NCBI GenBank assembly: GCA_964242305.1
Contig: CAXTBB010000001.1
Coordinates: forward strand, 1 to 64,000
Direction of reading: 5' to 3'
From: DATLGB01 sp964242305
GTDB taxonomy: Bacteria; Actinomycetota; Thermoleophilia; Solirubrobacterales; Solirubrobacteraceae
Length of the DNA stretch: 64,000 bases
Program-made: the position numbers and the translations under genes
Notes under the pieces: generated by a model
Databases searched by the model: none
Told to the model about the DNA's origin: nothing
What the model saw: the letters and a program-made list of their open reading frames with translations, nothing else
Shown: one piece after another, positions 49,045-57,871 of the stretch
How positions within the stretch are numbered: position 1 is the stretch's first letter
Layout: each line of letters opens with the position of its first letter

Positions 49045-50142
49045 CTATTGCAGGCTATTTTGCAGCGCGGTGAGGGTCGTGCCGAGCGTGCGGCGCAGGA
49101 CGCGGTCGGTGAGCTCGGGGTCGCCGCGGCGGCCGCGGATGGCGGTGCGGTTGTAGGCGCGCAGGACCTTCAGGAGCGCGGCGGGCCCGTACCGGTCGGC
49201 GATCGCGAACGCGCCGGCGGAGCTGGTCGCGTAGGCCGCCTGCTGCCTGTCGCCGCTGAGGCGGGCGATCGCGTCCGGCGCGCTCAGGCCGGCCAGCGTC
49301 GGGACGGTCGGCAGCGACGCGTACTCGCTGCGGCGGTCGTCAGCAGACGCGTACAGCGCCACGCCCTCCACCAGCCAGGCGGGCACGCGCCCGGAGGTGG
49401 TCGGGGCGAGCGCCGCGTGGGTGAGCTCGTGGGTGACGACCTGGATCTGGTCGGGCGCGGCCAGGAAGGTGGGCAGGACGACGATCAGGCGCTGCGAGGC
49501 GACGGCGACGACCCGCAGCGCCGGCCCGCGGACGCGGATCTGGGTGTCGGTGACGGCGGTCAGGGACTCCAGGCCGGCGATCGACTCGGTCAGCTTGCGG
49601 GCGTGCGCGCCGTCGCGCGCGATGATGACGAGGTAGCGCCGGCGCAGGCGGGCGGTGAGGGCGTCCCGCAGCCGGGCGTAGCCGGCCTCGAGCGCGTCGA
49701 GCGGCGGCGTCACCCCCTTCGGCGTGAAGACGACGAAGTGCCGCGATCGCGTCCGCTCGTAGTCGTCGACGTCCCACGGCTCGGCGTCGCGCGCCGTCGT
49801 CACCTCGTGCAGGCGCCAGCGTCCGTTGCGCTTGCGAGCGGCGAACGGGTGCTCGGAGCCGAAGTCGCCGCGGACGCCGTCGATCCCGTAGGACAGCCGC
49901 GCCCGCACCCGCGCGCGCCGGCCGCGGACCCGCACGCGCTCGAGCCGCCAGTGCGGCCGGCGCAGTCCGAGGCCGTCCGCACGCGCGGTCACCGCGCGCG
50001 TTCGCAGCGCGCTCCCGATCAGCTCGCGGTCCGTCGGCGGCCGCGGGGTGGCGGTCGCCGTGGGCGCCGGCGCGGGTGTCTTCTTCCCCCCGCACCCCGC
50101 CAGCACCAGTAGCGCCGCCAGCGCGGCGACACCGCTACGCAA
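49045..50142 (-). CDS. Lipoprotein with MA-type metallopeptidase motif (HELTH)
   Basis: The 365-residue protein has a lipobox (ALLVLAGC, Cys about residue 17) so it should be a membrane-anchored lipoprotein. After a Pro/Thr-rich spacer and an about 100-residue NTF2-like part, a gluzincin motif HELTHA lies in QVVTHELTHAALAP, with WLVEGVALYAS giving the likely third zinc ligand Glu. The start is TTG 50142, which overlaps deoB by 8 bp. It resembles the peptidase MA-like group; the substrate is unknown. Confidence 0.75.
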   Translation of the reverse strand: MRSGVAALAALLVLAGCGGKKTPAPAPTATATPRPPTDRELIGSALRTRAVTARADGLGLRRPHWRLERVRVRGRRARVRARLSYGIDGVRGDFGSEHPFAARKRNGRWRLHEVTTARDAEPWDVDDYERTRSRHFVVFTPKGVTPPLDALEAGYARLRDALTARLRRRYLVIIARDGAHARKLTESIAGLESLTAVTDTQIRVRGPALRVVAVASQRLIVVLPTFLAAPDQIQVVTHELTHAALAPTTSGRVPAWLVEGVALYASADDRRSEYASLPTVPTLAGLSAPDAIARLSGDRQQAAYATSSAGAFAIADRYGPAALLKVLRAYNRTAIRGRRGDPELTDRVLRRTLGTTLTALQNSLQ

Positions 50143-51253
50143 AGCTGGTGCCGGGCAGATCGGCGGTCCGGCCGTCGTGCAGCCAGGCGAGGCAGGTCGC
50201 GCCGACGTCGGCCATCGGCCCGTCGTGCCGGCCGCCGCGACGGTTGGTGACGAGCGGGACGTACTCGCGCGTGTGGTCCCAGCCGGGGTGGTCGGGGTCG
50301 ACGCCGTGGTCGGCGGTGATGACGAGCAGGTCGCGGTCGGGGTCGAGGACGTCGACCCAGCCGGTCACGGCCGCGTCGACTCGCGCGAGCGCCGCCGCGA
50401 ACCCGAGCGTGTCCTTGCGGTGCCCGTAGAGCTGGTCGGTGTCGACGAGGTTGGCGAAGACGAGGCCGTGGTCGAGCTCGGCGACCAGGCGGGTGACGGC
50501 GGCGAGGGCGGTGGCGTTGTCGGCCCCCGCGTGGGCGTGGTCGATGCCCACCCCCGCGAACACGTCGTCGACCTTGCCGACGGCGTGGACGGGCGCGTCG
50601 ATCTCCTGCAGGTAGGACCGGCTCGGCGGCGGCAGCGCGAAGTCGCGCCGCTGGGGCGCGCGCTCGTAAGCGCCGGGGACGCCGGTGAACGGGCGGGCGA
50701 TGACCCGGCCGACGTCGACGAGCGCCCGCGCGCGCTCGCACAGCGCGTGCAGCTCGCCTGGCGCGACGACGTCCTCGTGCGCGGCCACCTGCAGGACGGA
50801 GTCGGCGCTCGTGTAGACGATCAGGGCGCCCGTGGCGACGTGCTCGGGCCCGAGCTCGTCGAGGACCGCGAGGCCCTCGGCCGGTCGGTTGCCGATGATC
50901 TCGCGCCCCCACGCGCGGCGCAGCGCCTCGATCGTCTCCGGCGGGAAACCGTCCGGGTAGGTCGGCAGCGCGTCGTCCGCCGCGACGCCCATCAGCTCCC
51001 AGTGCCCGCGGATGGTGTCCTTGCCCGGGCCGAACGGATGCAGCCGGCCGTGGACGCAGGGCTCACGCGCGGGCGGCACGCCCTCCAGCGGGGTGATCGA
51101 TCCGAGCCCGAGCGTCTGCAGCGCGGGCAGCACGAGGCCGCCGGCGCCGGCCGCGACGTGCGCGAGCGTGTGCGTCCCGGTGTCCCCGTAGTCGGCGGCA
51201 TCGGGCAGCGCACCGACGCCGCACGCGTCCAGCACGATCACGAACGCGCGCAC
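50135..51253 (-). CDS. deoB: Phosphopentomutase
   Basis: The 372-residue alkaline-phosphatase-superfamily enzyme converts (deoxy)ribose-1-phosphate to the 5-phosphate in nucleoside salvage. Visible motifs are FVIVLDACGVGALPDA (metal Asp), GKDTIRGHWELMG with the catalytic Thr, VYTSADSVLQVAAHED, DTDQLYGHRKD and TADHGVDPDHPGWDHTREYVPL (metal Asp/His). GTG 51253 directly abuts the lipoprotein stop. It is co-directional with xerD upstream, a common neighbour in Gram-positives. Confidence 0.93.
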   Translation of the reverse strand: MRAFVIVLDACGVGALPDAADYGDTGTHTLAHVAAGAGGLVLPALQTLGLGSITPLEGVPPAREPCVHGRLHPFGPGKDTIRGHWELMGVAADDALPTYPDGFPPETIEALRRAWGREIIGNRPAEGLAVLDELGPEHVATGALIVYTSADSVLQVAAHEDVVAPGELHALCERARALVDVGRVIARPFTGVPGAYERAPQRRDFALPPPSRSYLQEIDAPVHAVGKVDDVFAGVGIDHAHAGADNATALAAVTRLVAELDHGLVFANLVDTDQLYGHRKDTLGFAAALARVDAAVTGWVDVLDPDRDLLVITADHGVDPDHPGWDHTREYVPLVTNRRGGRHDGPMADVGATCLAWLHDGRTADLPGTSFA

Positions 51254-51793
51254 TCAGCGCACCTTCAGGGAGGCGATCAGCGGGGTGAACACCGTGCGGT
51301 CCACGCGCGGGAAGTCGCCGGGCGGCGCGTAGGCGTCCACCACCACCTCCGCCCCGCGCTTGAAGACGTGGGCGGAGCGGACGTCGACCGTGAACCCGGC
51401 GACCGTCTGGCGGCCGGTCAGCTCGATCCCGCGCCCGCCGCCGAGGTCCTTGACCTCGCTGGTGCGGACCGCGAAGGTCGGGTTGCGCTGGCGGATGCGG
51501 TCCAGCAGCGCGGCCCTGGCCTGCTCGAGGGCGGCGGTGTCGGCCGGGAGCGGCTCGGTGCGGGGGTAGCGCCAGATCGCCACCGTCGCCGTCTTGGAGC
51601 GCACGCCGCCCGACAGCGGTGGGGCCGGCGGCAGGTCGGTCCAGTTCGACGGCCGCGAGTACGTCACGCCGTCGACGGTGCTGTCGCGGAAGCCGCGCGG
51701 CGCGTCGGCGTGGGCGACGTCCCCGGGGGTCTTGCGCTGCTCGCCGCAACCGGCCAGGGCAAAGAGGCAGACGAGGACGGTCGCGCGGCGCAT
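51254..51793 (-). CDS. Hypothetical lipoprotein
   Basis: The 179-residue protein has a short signal peptide with a lipobox (LFALAGCGEQ, Cys at about residue 16). The mature part is alpha/beta and holds a PRGFRDSTVDGVTYSRPSNW start that resembles the lipoprotein LpqN/PsbP-like fold (stress-related). That resemblance is weak. It is placed between xerD (12-bp gap) and deoB (no gap). Confidence 0.6.
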   Translation of the reverse strand: MRRATVLVCLFALAGCGEQRKTPGDVAHADAPRGFRDSTVDGVTYSRPSNWTDLPPAPPLSGGVRSKTATVAIWRYPRTEPLPADTAALEQARAALLDRIRQRNPTFAVRTSEVKDLGGGRGIELTGRQTVAGFTVDVRSAHVFKRGAEVVVDAYAPPGDFPRVDRTVFTPLIASLKVR

Positions 51794-51805
51794 GCGCCGC
51801 CCACG

Positions 51806-52738
51806 CTACTTCTGCGCGCGGGGGTGCGCCTCGAAGTACACGTCCCGGAGGCGGTCGGGCGAGAGGTGCGTGTAGAGCTGCGTGGTGGCGATGTCGGCGT
51901 GGCCGAGCATCTCCTGGACGGCGCGCAGGTCGCAGCCGCCGGCGAGCAGGTGGGTGGCGAAGGAGTGCCGCAGGGTGTGCGGGCTCATCTTCGAGCCCAG
52001 GCCGGCGCTGATCGCGTGGCGCTGGACGATCTTGTAGAGGCCCTGGCGGGTCAGCCCCTGACCGCGGTGGTTGACGAACAGCCGCGGCTCGTGGCCGAGG
52101 CCGACCAGTGCCGGCCGTCCCCGTTGCAGATAGGCGACGGTGGCCCGGATGGCGGCGCCACCGACGGGGACCAGGCGTTCCTTCGAGCCCTTGCCGCGCG
52201 CCCGCAGGACGGCGTCCTCGAGGTCGAGGTCGCCCACGTCGAGATCGACCGCCTCGGAGGCGCGCAGGCCGCAGGCGTACATCAGCTCGAGCATCGCCCG
52301 GTCGCGCAGGGCGGTCGGCTCGGTGCCGGTGGGCTGGGCGAGCAGCTGGTTGACCTCGTCGCGGGTGAGGACCTTCGGCAGCCGGCGGCTCTGCCGGGGT
52401 GCGCGGATGTGCGCGGTCGGGTCGTCCTCGATGAGCTCCTCGCGGCGCAGGTGCCGGTGGAAGGAGCGCAGGCAGGCGACCTTGCGCTGCAGCGTGGCGG
52501 GCGCGACGGCCGGCTTCTCGTCGTCACCCTCGGCGAGGTCTGAGAGGAAGGCGGCGATGTCGGCGTGTTCGACGTCCAGCGGCGCGACGCCGCGCTCCCG
52601 CAGCCACGACCCGTACTGCAGCAGGTCCGACCGGTAGGCCTCCAGGGTGTTGCGCGACAGGCCCCGCTCGAACTCGAGATAGGCCAAGAAGTCGAGCACG
52701 TGCGGCTCGAGGGAGGTGGGAGCGCTGGCGACCGCCAT
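51806..52738 (-). CDS. xerD: Tyrosine recombinase XerD-like
   Basis: The 310-residue protein has the N-terminal SAM-like core-binding domain (FLAYLEFERGLSRNTLEAYRSDL) and a C-terminal catalytic domain with the full set: Arg in YACGLRASEAV, Lys in GKGSKERLVPV, His-x-x-Arg in SPHTLRHSFATHLL, His in LGHADIATTQ and the Tyr nucleophile in LYTHLSPDRL. It resolves chromosome dimers at dif together with a partner. XerC cannot be excluded, but synteny with deoB favours XerD. Confidence 0.9.
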   Translation of the reverse strand: MAVASAPTSLEPHVLDFLAYLEFERGLSRNTLEAYRSDLLQYGSWLRERGVAPLDVEHADIAAFLSDLAEGDDEKPAVAPATLQRKVACLRSFHRHLRREELIEDDPTAHIRAPRQSRRLPKVLTRDEVNQLLAQPTGTEPTALRDRAMLELMYACGLRASEAVDLDVGDLDLEDAVLRARGKGSKERLVPVGGAAIRATVAYLQRGRPALVGLGHEPRLFVNHRGQGLTRQGLYKIVQRHAISAGLGSKMSPHTLRHSFATHLLAGGCDLRAVQEMLGHADIATTQLYTHLSPDRLRDVYFEAHPRAQK

Positions 52739-53601
52739 GGCCTCTCAGTTCGCCTCCCTTCCCCGCGCGCCTTCCCGGTGCAACGGGTCCTTCAGACGAC
52801 CCCGGGTCAGAGCGCGTGCTGGTCGAGGTCGGTGTCGTCGCGGTCCAAAACGTTCGTGGACTTGAGGGCTGAGCGGCCGACACGCTCGTGTCTCGGTGCA
52901 ACGACTTGGGCTCGCCTGCCGAAGACGAGCGGATCCCGGGCTGAGTGCAACCTCGCTAGGGGTGCTTGCGCGTCAGGACCGAGGGTGTCATTGTCGCCGC
53001 TGCAGGCCGCCCCCCTCGGGCTTGGGCGTCATGTTCCCAGGAGTCAAGATGGTGCGATGTCACAAAATGAGCACGATTGGCCGCAAGCGACTAGTGGGGC
53101 TCTGGTCCGCGAGACCTGCCGAGGCGTGCGACGCTTCGACCGGCAGCCACTGCTCCCCGGACCCGCGGCACTGGGTGGCGGCTGGTTCAGTGTCGGCTCA
53201 AGCCGGTACGCCTACCAGCACACCTGTGCGGCATCACGCCAGGCGAACCCGAGACGTCAACGGTGAGAGCAGTGTCTCGCCGCAAGGCCCTCGCGGTCGG
53301 GATACCGACAGACGAGGTCTCCGACACGGCGGATGTCCACGTCGACGTCGTCCAGCAGCGCGGTTGCTCTTCTGTCCCGACGACACCCGTAGGCGTTGAG
53401 CCGCCGACGGGCGGCGTTCTCACGTGCTCATCTCAGACGACACAGGACTTCCCACCGACATATCGCTGACCGAACAACGTCCAGCCCCTGATATTGACGC
53501 GCTCGGCGACGCGGGATGAACACTGAACGATCGTTACCGGGACGCACTGACGGGCGGCGCGGACCGTTGAGACGGCTCGCGGCTCGCCTCTCCTACGCAA
53601 C
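52739..53601. other. Gene-poor region, no convincing gene
   Basis: About 860 bp with lower GC and overlapping ORFs of up to about 170 codons, none with a family signature, good start or GC-rich third positions. Possibly decayed sequence. I see no tRNA, repeat or transposase signature in it. Confidence 0.5.
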
Positions 53602-54132
53602 GTGGTGTCGACGTTGGCGTTGATCTTCTCGATGGGGGGCCTTTCCTACGCCGCCGTCACGCTCGCTCCTGACAGCGTCGGGACCCGTGAACTGCGCAAC
53701 GGCGCTGTCACCCCCAAGAAGCTCTCCGTCACCGTGGGAGGCGCTGACACCAGCGCGAGCGGCGACATCGTGCTCCCGCCCCAGTCCTGCGGGTCAGGTC
53801 GATGTGCGCCGCCGACCCTCAAGCAACTCTCGGCGAGCTCGATCAAGCTCAACCGATCTGGCACCGTGCTCGCGATCATCTCCGCCGAGATCGACGAACC
53901 AACCGCCACCGAGCCCTCGGCGGAGCTTCAAATCACAGCCACTTGGGACGGCGCCAAGGGCTCGTCGGCGACTCGCGAAGTTGCCCTCACCGGGGACACA
54001 ACGCAACTGGTCGTCCCGATACCCGCACGACTCGCTTCAGGCCGCCACCGCCTGCAGGTGCTGGTCGCCACCGGCGCAGCTACCCCCGTCACACTCAAGA
54101 ACGCCAACACGGCTGTCCTGACCATCCACTGA
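53602..54132 (+). CDS. Secreted protein with a Thermoleophilia-type N-terminal signature
   Basis: The 176-residue protein starts with a hydrophobic export segment (VVSTLALIFSMGGLSYAA) followed by APDSVGTRELRNGAVTPKKLS. This N-terminal block recurs in many secreted proteins of Thermoleophilia. The remaining about 130 residues are beta-rich with one disulfide candidate (SCGSGRC) and no recognised domain. Two adjacent GTG codons (53602, 53605) can start it. It stands alone in a lower-GC area. Confidence 0.7.
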   Translation: MVSTLALIFSMGGLSYAAVTLAPDSVGTRELRNGAVTPKKLSVTVGGADTSASGDIVLPPQSCGSGRCAPPTLKQLSASSIKLNRSGTVLAIISAEIDEPTATEPSAELQITATWDGAKGSSATREVALTGDTTQLVVPIPARLASGRHRLQVLVATGAATPVTLKNANTAVLTIH

Positions 54133-54293
54133 ACGCGATCTGGGTTCTCGCGCGACGATGGAGGGCGAGCCGAGCACGCCGAGGAGGATCTGGCCGGCGT
54201 TCCGATGGCCGACGTCCTGAGGTCGTCGAACTCGATCACCGCCTGGGCGGCCTCGGCGTCGCGGACTCGGGGCGCCCGGGCAGCGAGGGGGCG
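54133..54293. other. Intergenic stretch with possible gene remnant
   Basis: The minus strand reads AQAVIEFDDLRTSAIG in one frame and then GQILLGVLGSPSIVARE in the next, as if a gene had been frameshifted. The fragments are too short to identify, and no start or stop context supports a live gene. Confidence 0.3.
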
Positions 54294-54824
54294 CTAGAGG
54301 CGGGAGCGGAGCTCGAGCAGGCCGATGAGGGTCTTGGAGTCGCGGCACTCGTCGATGGCGGCCTGGAGGTCGGCGAGCGGCCAGGCGACGATCTCGATGC
54401 GCTCCTCCTCGTCGGTCTCGGGCTGCTCCACGTCGGACAGGCCGGTGGCGAGGTAGACGTGGACCTGCTCGGTGGAGAAGCCCACGGAGGAGAAGAAGGT
54501 GTGCAGCAGCTCCCAGTGCTCCGCCGCCTTGCCGGTCTCCTCGGCGAGCTCGCGCCTGATCGCCTCGTCGGGACCCTCGCCCTCCTCGTCGAGCTTGCCG
54601 GCGGGAAGCTCGAGCATGTCCGGGGCGTCGGCGGCCTCGCGCGGCTGGCGGACGAGGTAGACGTGGTCGTCGTCGTGGGCGACGACGGCGACGGCGCCGT
54701 TGTGGGCGACGATGACGCGGTCGGCCTCCTCGCCGTCGTCGTAGCGGAAGCGGTCCTCGCGCACGGTGATGATCGGGTGCTCGTAGACCGTCTTGGACGC
54801 GATGCGCTCGAAGCCGCTGCTCAT
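54294..54824 (-). CDS. Nudix hydrolase, ADP-ribose pyrophosphatase type
   Basis: The 176-residue protein has the Nudix box in AGKLDEEGEGPDEAIRRELAEETG, with Gx6E in place of the usual Gx5E before the intact REx2EExG part; this one-residue longer form occurs in actinobacterial ADP-ribose pyrophosphatases. N- and C-terminal parts (ITVREDRFRYDDG; VHVYLATGLSDVEQPETDEEERIEI) also match that group. It would cleave ADP-ribose or a related nucleoside diphosphate sugar. ATG 54824 overlaps the M20 peptidase stop (ATGA). Confidence 0.88.
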   Translation of the reverse strand: MSSGFERIASKTVYEHPIITVREDRFRYDDGEEADRVIVAHNGAVAVVAHDDDHVYLVRQPREAADAPDMLELPAGKLDEEGEGPDEAIRRELAEETGKAAEHWELLHTFFSSVGFSTEQVHVYLATGLSDVEQPETDEEERIEIVAWPLADLQAAIDECRDSKTLIGLLELRSRL

Positions 54825-55963
54825 GCGTCGGCCTCTGCCACGGCGTCGAGCAGGGCGAACGTCACGTCGAGCATCCCGTCGAGCGCGGCGGTGCTGACGC
54901 GCTCGTCGGGCTGGTGGTTGCGCTCCGTGCCGTTGGCGAGGTTGACGACCGGGAGGCCGGCGGCGACGAAGGCGTTGGCGTCCGACCCGCCGCCGGTGGC
55001 GATCCGGTCCGGCTCGTAGCCACACTCGCGCAGCGCCGCCTCCGCGGCGAGGACGGCCGGCTCGGACGGCTTGAGGCGGTAGCCGGTGAAGAGCTTCTCG
55101 ACGGTGAGGTCGACGTCGCACTCGGCGTGCGACGCGCCGTCGTGGAGCGCGTCGACTATGGCCGCGACGACGGACTCGGCGCGCTCGGGATCCAGCGACC
55201 GCGTCTCGGCCAGCAGCGTGCAGCGCTCGGGGACGACGTTGGTGGCCGAGGGGACGCCGGAGTGGATGTGGCCGACGTTGGCGGTCGTCTCGGGGTCGAT
55301 GCGGCCGTGGGGCATGCGCTCGATCGCGTGGGTCGCGGCCAGGATCGCGCTGCGGCCCGCCTCGGGGCGGATGCCGGCGTGGGCGGCGGCGCCGAGGAAC
55401 TCCGCGCCGATCCGGAAGTAGGTCGGCGAGGCGACGATGACGCCGCCGATCGGCGTCGCGTGGTCGAAGACATAGCCGTACCGGCTGCGCAGCTGGCTCG
55501 CGTCGAACGCTTTGGCCCCCGCCAGCGCGTTCTCCTCGGAGACGGTGAAGAGCAGCTCGAGGCCGACGGGCGACCCCTCGATGCGGGCCCGGCGGGCGAC
55601 CTCGAGGATGACCGCGACGGCGGCCTTGTTGTCGGCGCCGAGGATCCCGGCGTTGGCGTTCTCCCAGCCGCCGTCGACCAGCTCCGGCTCGATCTCCGCG
55701 ACCGCCGCGACCGTGTCCACGTGGGCGCACAGCAGCACGAAGCGGTCCGGATCGCGGCCGGGGATGCGGGCGAACAGGTTGCCGCAGTCGGCCCCGGTCT
55801 CGGTGGCGACGTCGTCCTCGGTGACTTCGACGCCCATGCGCTCCAGCTCGGCCCGGACGGCGTCCGCGCACGGTTTCTCGGCCCCGAAGGGCGAGCGGAT
55901 GCGGCAGAGCGCGACGAACGTCTCCACGAGCCGGGCCCGCTCCGCCTCGGACGCCGGCCTCAC
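54821..55963 (-). CDS. M20 family metallopeptidase, PepT-like
   Basis: The 380-residue dizinc aminopeptidase has LLCAHVDTVA (His, Asp), the bridging-Asp site ILGADNKAAVAVILE, the general-base pair in LFTVSEENALAGAKAFD, and the C-terminal GGGSDANAF and NLANGTERNHQPDE metal/loop motifs. A lid/dimerisation domain lies between about residues 185 and 300. It fits tripeptide aminopeptidase-like proteins. GTG 55963 overlaps the stop of a 43-codon ORF that links it to pyrG. Confidence 0.9.
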   Translation of the reverse strand: MRPASEAERARLVETFVALCRIRSPFGAEKPCADAVRAELERMGVEVTEDDVATETGADCGNLFARIPGRDPDRFVLLCAHVDTVAAVAEIEPELVDGGWENANAGILGADNKAAVAVILEVARRARIEGSPVGLELLFTVSEENALAGAKAFDASQLRSRYGYVFDHATPIGGVIVASPTYFRIGAEFLGAAAHAGIRPEAGRSAILAATHAIERMPHGRIDPETTANVGHIHSGVPSATNVVPERCTLLAETRSLDPERAESVVAAIVDALHDGASHAECDVDLTVEKLFTGYRLKPSEPAVLAAEAALRECGYEPDRIATGGGSDANAFVAAGLPVVNLANGTERNHQPDERVSTAALDGMLDVTFALLDAVAEADA

Positions 55964-56091
55964 CGCGCGCCGCCGCTGTCGGGGGCCTCGATGACGAGCG
56001 GACCGCCGCGCGGCGGCGCGGTGCGACGTCGGGCTGCGACGAGCGGACCGCCGGGCGGCGGCGGCGTCTGGCGGCGGGGCGCGGCGCTCAC
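55960..56091 (-). CDS. Small proline-rich ORF linking pyrG and the peptidase gene
   Basis: A 43-codon ORF starts at GTG 56091 overlapping the pyrG TGA and ends at 55960 overlapping the peptidase GTG, so there is a GTGA junction at each end. The peptide is Pro/Arg/Gly-rich and contains two 15-residue units in tandem: RRQTPPPPGGPLVAA (residues 6-20) and RRRTAPPRGGPLVIE (21-35). The DNA shows the same duplication (45-bp period, for example 55993-56018 and 56038-56063 differ at one base in 26). No family is known to me. The coupling supports translation, but it may be a chance open frame in GC-rich DNA. Confidence 0.45.
   Translation of the reverse strand: MSAAPRRQTPPPPGGPLVAARRRTAPPRGGPLVIEAPDSGGAR
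55993..56063. repeat. 45-bp tandem duplication
   Basis: GACGAGCGGACCGCCG at 55993 recurs at 56038 and the match continues through a GGCGGCG run with one mismatch in about 26 bases. The period of 45 bp is a whole number of codons and produces the two peptide repeats of the small ORF at 55960-56091. Confidence 0.75.
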
Positions 56092-57776
56092 TCGCGGCTG
56101 AAGCGTCCCGCGACCTCGACGTCGCCGCCCTCGACCAGCTCGGGCGTGCGCTCGCTGCGGTAGGTCAGCGCGGCGCGGACGAACTCGCGGAACAGCGGCG
56201 CCGGACGCTGCGGGCGCGACTTGAACTCCGGGTGGTACTGGGACGCGACGAAGTACGGGTGGTCGGGCAGCTCCACGATCTCGACCAGGCGCTCGTCGGG
56301 CGAGGTGCCCGAGACGACCAGGCCCGCGTTCTCGAGCCGCTTGCGCAGGAAGTTGTTGACCTCGTAGCGATGGCGGTGGCGCTCGTAGATGACCGCCTCG
56401 CCGTAGATCTCGCGGGCGCGGGTGCCCTCGTGGAGCTTGATCGGGTCAGCACCCAGGCGCATGGTGCCGCCCATGTCGTTGATCTCCTTCTGCTCGGGCA
56501 GCAGGTCGATCACCGGGTACGGCGTCTCGGGGTCGAACTCCGTGGAGTTGGCGCCGTCCATCCCGACCACGTGGCGCGCGAAGTCGGCCACCGCCATCTG
56601 CATGCCCAGGCAGATGCCCAGGTAGGGGATCTTCAGGTCGCGTGCGATGCGCGAGGCGGTGATCTTGCCCTCGATGCCGCGCACGCCGAAGCCGCCGGGG
56701 ATGAGGATGCCGTCGGCCTCCTCGAGGCGGGCGCGGACCTCGACGTCGTCCAGCGTCTCCGAGTCCACCCAGTCGATGTCGATCCCGCAGCCGTGCTCGA
56801 AGCCCGAGTGGCGCAGCGCCTCCACGACGGAGAGGTAGGCGTCCTCGAGCCGGACGTACTTGCCGACCAGCGCGATCCGCACGGGCGGCTTGGCCGCCGC
56901 CTCCGTCGACGAGCGCACCAGGCGCTGCCACTCCTCGAGCTGGGGCGCCGGGGCCTCCATCCCGAAGTGGTCGAGGATCGTGTCGTCGACGCCCTCGGCA
57001 TGGAAGCCGAGCGGCACCTTGTAGATGTTGTCCACGTCGCGGGCGGAGATGACCGACTCGACCGGCAGGGAGGCGAACAGGGCGATCTTCTTGCGGATGT
57101 CCAGCCCGAGTCCGCCTTCGGAGCGGGCCATGAGCATGTCCGGCTGGATGCCGATGCGGCGCAGCTCGTTGACGGAGTGCTGCGTCGGCTTGGTCTTGAG
57201 CTCCCCCGCGTGGCCGATGTAGGGCACCAGGGTGAGGTGGACGAACATGCAGTTGCGCCGGCCGACGTCGACGGGGAACTGGCGAATGGCCTCCAGCATC
57301 GGGAGCGACTCGATGTCGCCCACCGTGCCGCCGACCTCCGTGATGACGATGTCGACGTCCTGCGAGTCGGCGATCAGCCTGATGCGGTGCTTGATCTCGT
57401 CCGTGATGTGCGGGACGACCTGCACGGTGCCGCCGAGATAGTCCCCGCGGCGCTCCTTGCGGATGACCGAGTTGTAGATCGCGCCCGCGGTGACGTTGGA
57501 GCCGCGCGAGGCGTTGGCGTCCGTGAAGCGCTCGTAGTGGCCGAGGTCGAGGTCCGCCTCCGCGCCGTCCTCGGTGACGAACACCTCGCCGTGCTGGAAC
57601 GGGGACATCGTCCCGGGATCCACGTTGATGTACGGGTCGAACTTCTGGATCGCCACCTTCAGGCCCCGGTTGACCAGCAGCCGCCCCATCGACGCCGCCG
57701 CGATCCCCTTCCCGAGGGACGAGACGACCCCGCCGGTGACGAAGATGAAGCGCGTGCGAGGTCGGGGTTCGGACAT
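56088..57776 (-). CDS. pyrG: CTP synthase
   Basis: The 562-residue enzyme aminates UTP to CTP using glutamine and ATP. The N-terminal synthetase domain has FVTGGVVSSLGKGIAAAS (P-loop), KFDPYINVDPGTMSPFQHGEVFVTEDGAEADLDLGHYERF and ITEVGGTVGDIES; the C-terminal glutaminase domain has the nucleophile in LGICLGMQMAV and the His/Glu pair in QYHPEFKSRP. ATG 57776 (MSEPRPRTRFIFVTGG) is chosen over upstream starts because AAGGAG lies 9 nt before it. CTP made here could also feed the cytidylyltransferase of the envelope locus. Confidence 0.95.
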   Translation of the reverse strand: MSEPRPRTRFIFVTGGVVSSLGKGIAAASMGRLLVNRGLKVAIQKFDPYINVDPGTMSPFQHGEVFVTEDGAEADLDLGHYERFTDANASRGSNVTAGAIYNSVIRKERRGDYLGGTVQVVPHITDEIKHRIRLIADSQDVDIVITEVGGTVGDIESLPMLEAIRQFPVDVGRRNCMFVHLTLVPYIGHAGELKTKPTQHSVNELRRIGIQPDMLMARSEGGLGLDIRKKIALFASLPVESVISARDVDNIYKVPLGFHAEGVDDTILDHFGMEAPAPQLEEWQRLVRSSTEAAAKPPVRIALVGKYVRLEDAYLSVVEALRHSGFEHGCGIDIDWVDSETLDDVEVRARLEEADGILIPGGFGVRGIEGKITASRIARDLKIPYLGICLGMQMAVADFARHVVGMDGANSTEFDPETPYPVIDLLPEQKEINDMGGTMRLGADPIKLHEGTRAREIYGEAVIYERHRHRYEVNNFLRKRLENAGLVVSGTSPDERLVEIVELPDHPYFVASQYHPEFKSRPQRPAPLFREFVRAALTYRSERTPELVEGGDVEVAGRFSRE

Positions 57777-57785
57777 GAAGAGGGG

Positions 57786-57791
57786 CTCCTT
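57786..57791 (-). promoter_or_regulatory. Shine-Dalgarno of pyrG
   Basis: On the minus strand AAGGAG sits 9 nt before ATG 57776. It decides the pyrG start against the in-frame upstream ATG codons at 57842 and nearby. Confidence 0.7.
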
Positions 57792-57871
57792 CTGAGTTTC
57801 GTCAACTGTAGACCGGGCCACGGACGCCATCGCCCGCATCACCCCGCTCCTTGCGAAGAAGCAACGCCGGG

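Noticed and set aside
52565..53266. Plus-strand ORF of about 230 codons through the xerD start and the gene-poor region
   Set aside because: First half is antisense to xerD; composition and sequence look non-coding, with no family match.
53187..53469. Small ORFs on both strands near 53.3 kb
   Set aside because: No Shine-Dalgarno, poor third-position bias and no recognisable motif.
55964..56087. N-terminal extension of the M20 peptidase through the tandem repeat
   Set aside because: The frame is open but lacks a start codon and family similarity; the GTG at 55963 gives the normal family N-terminus.
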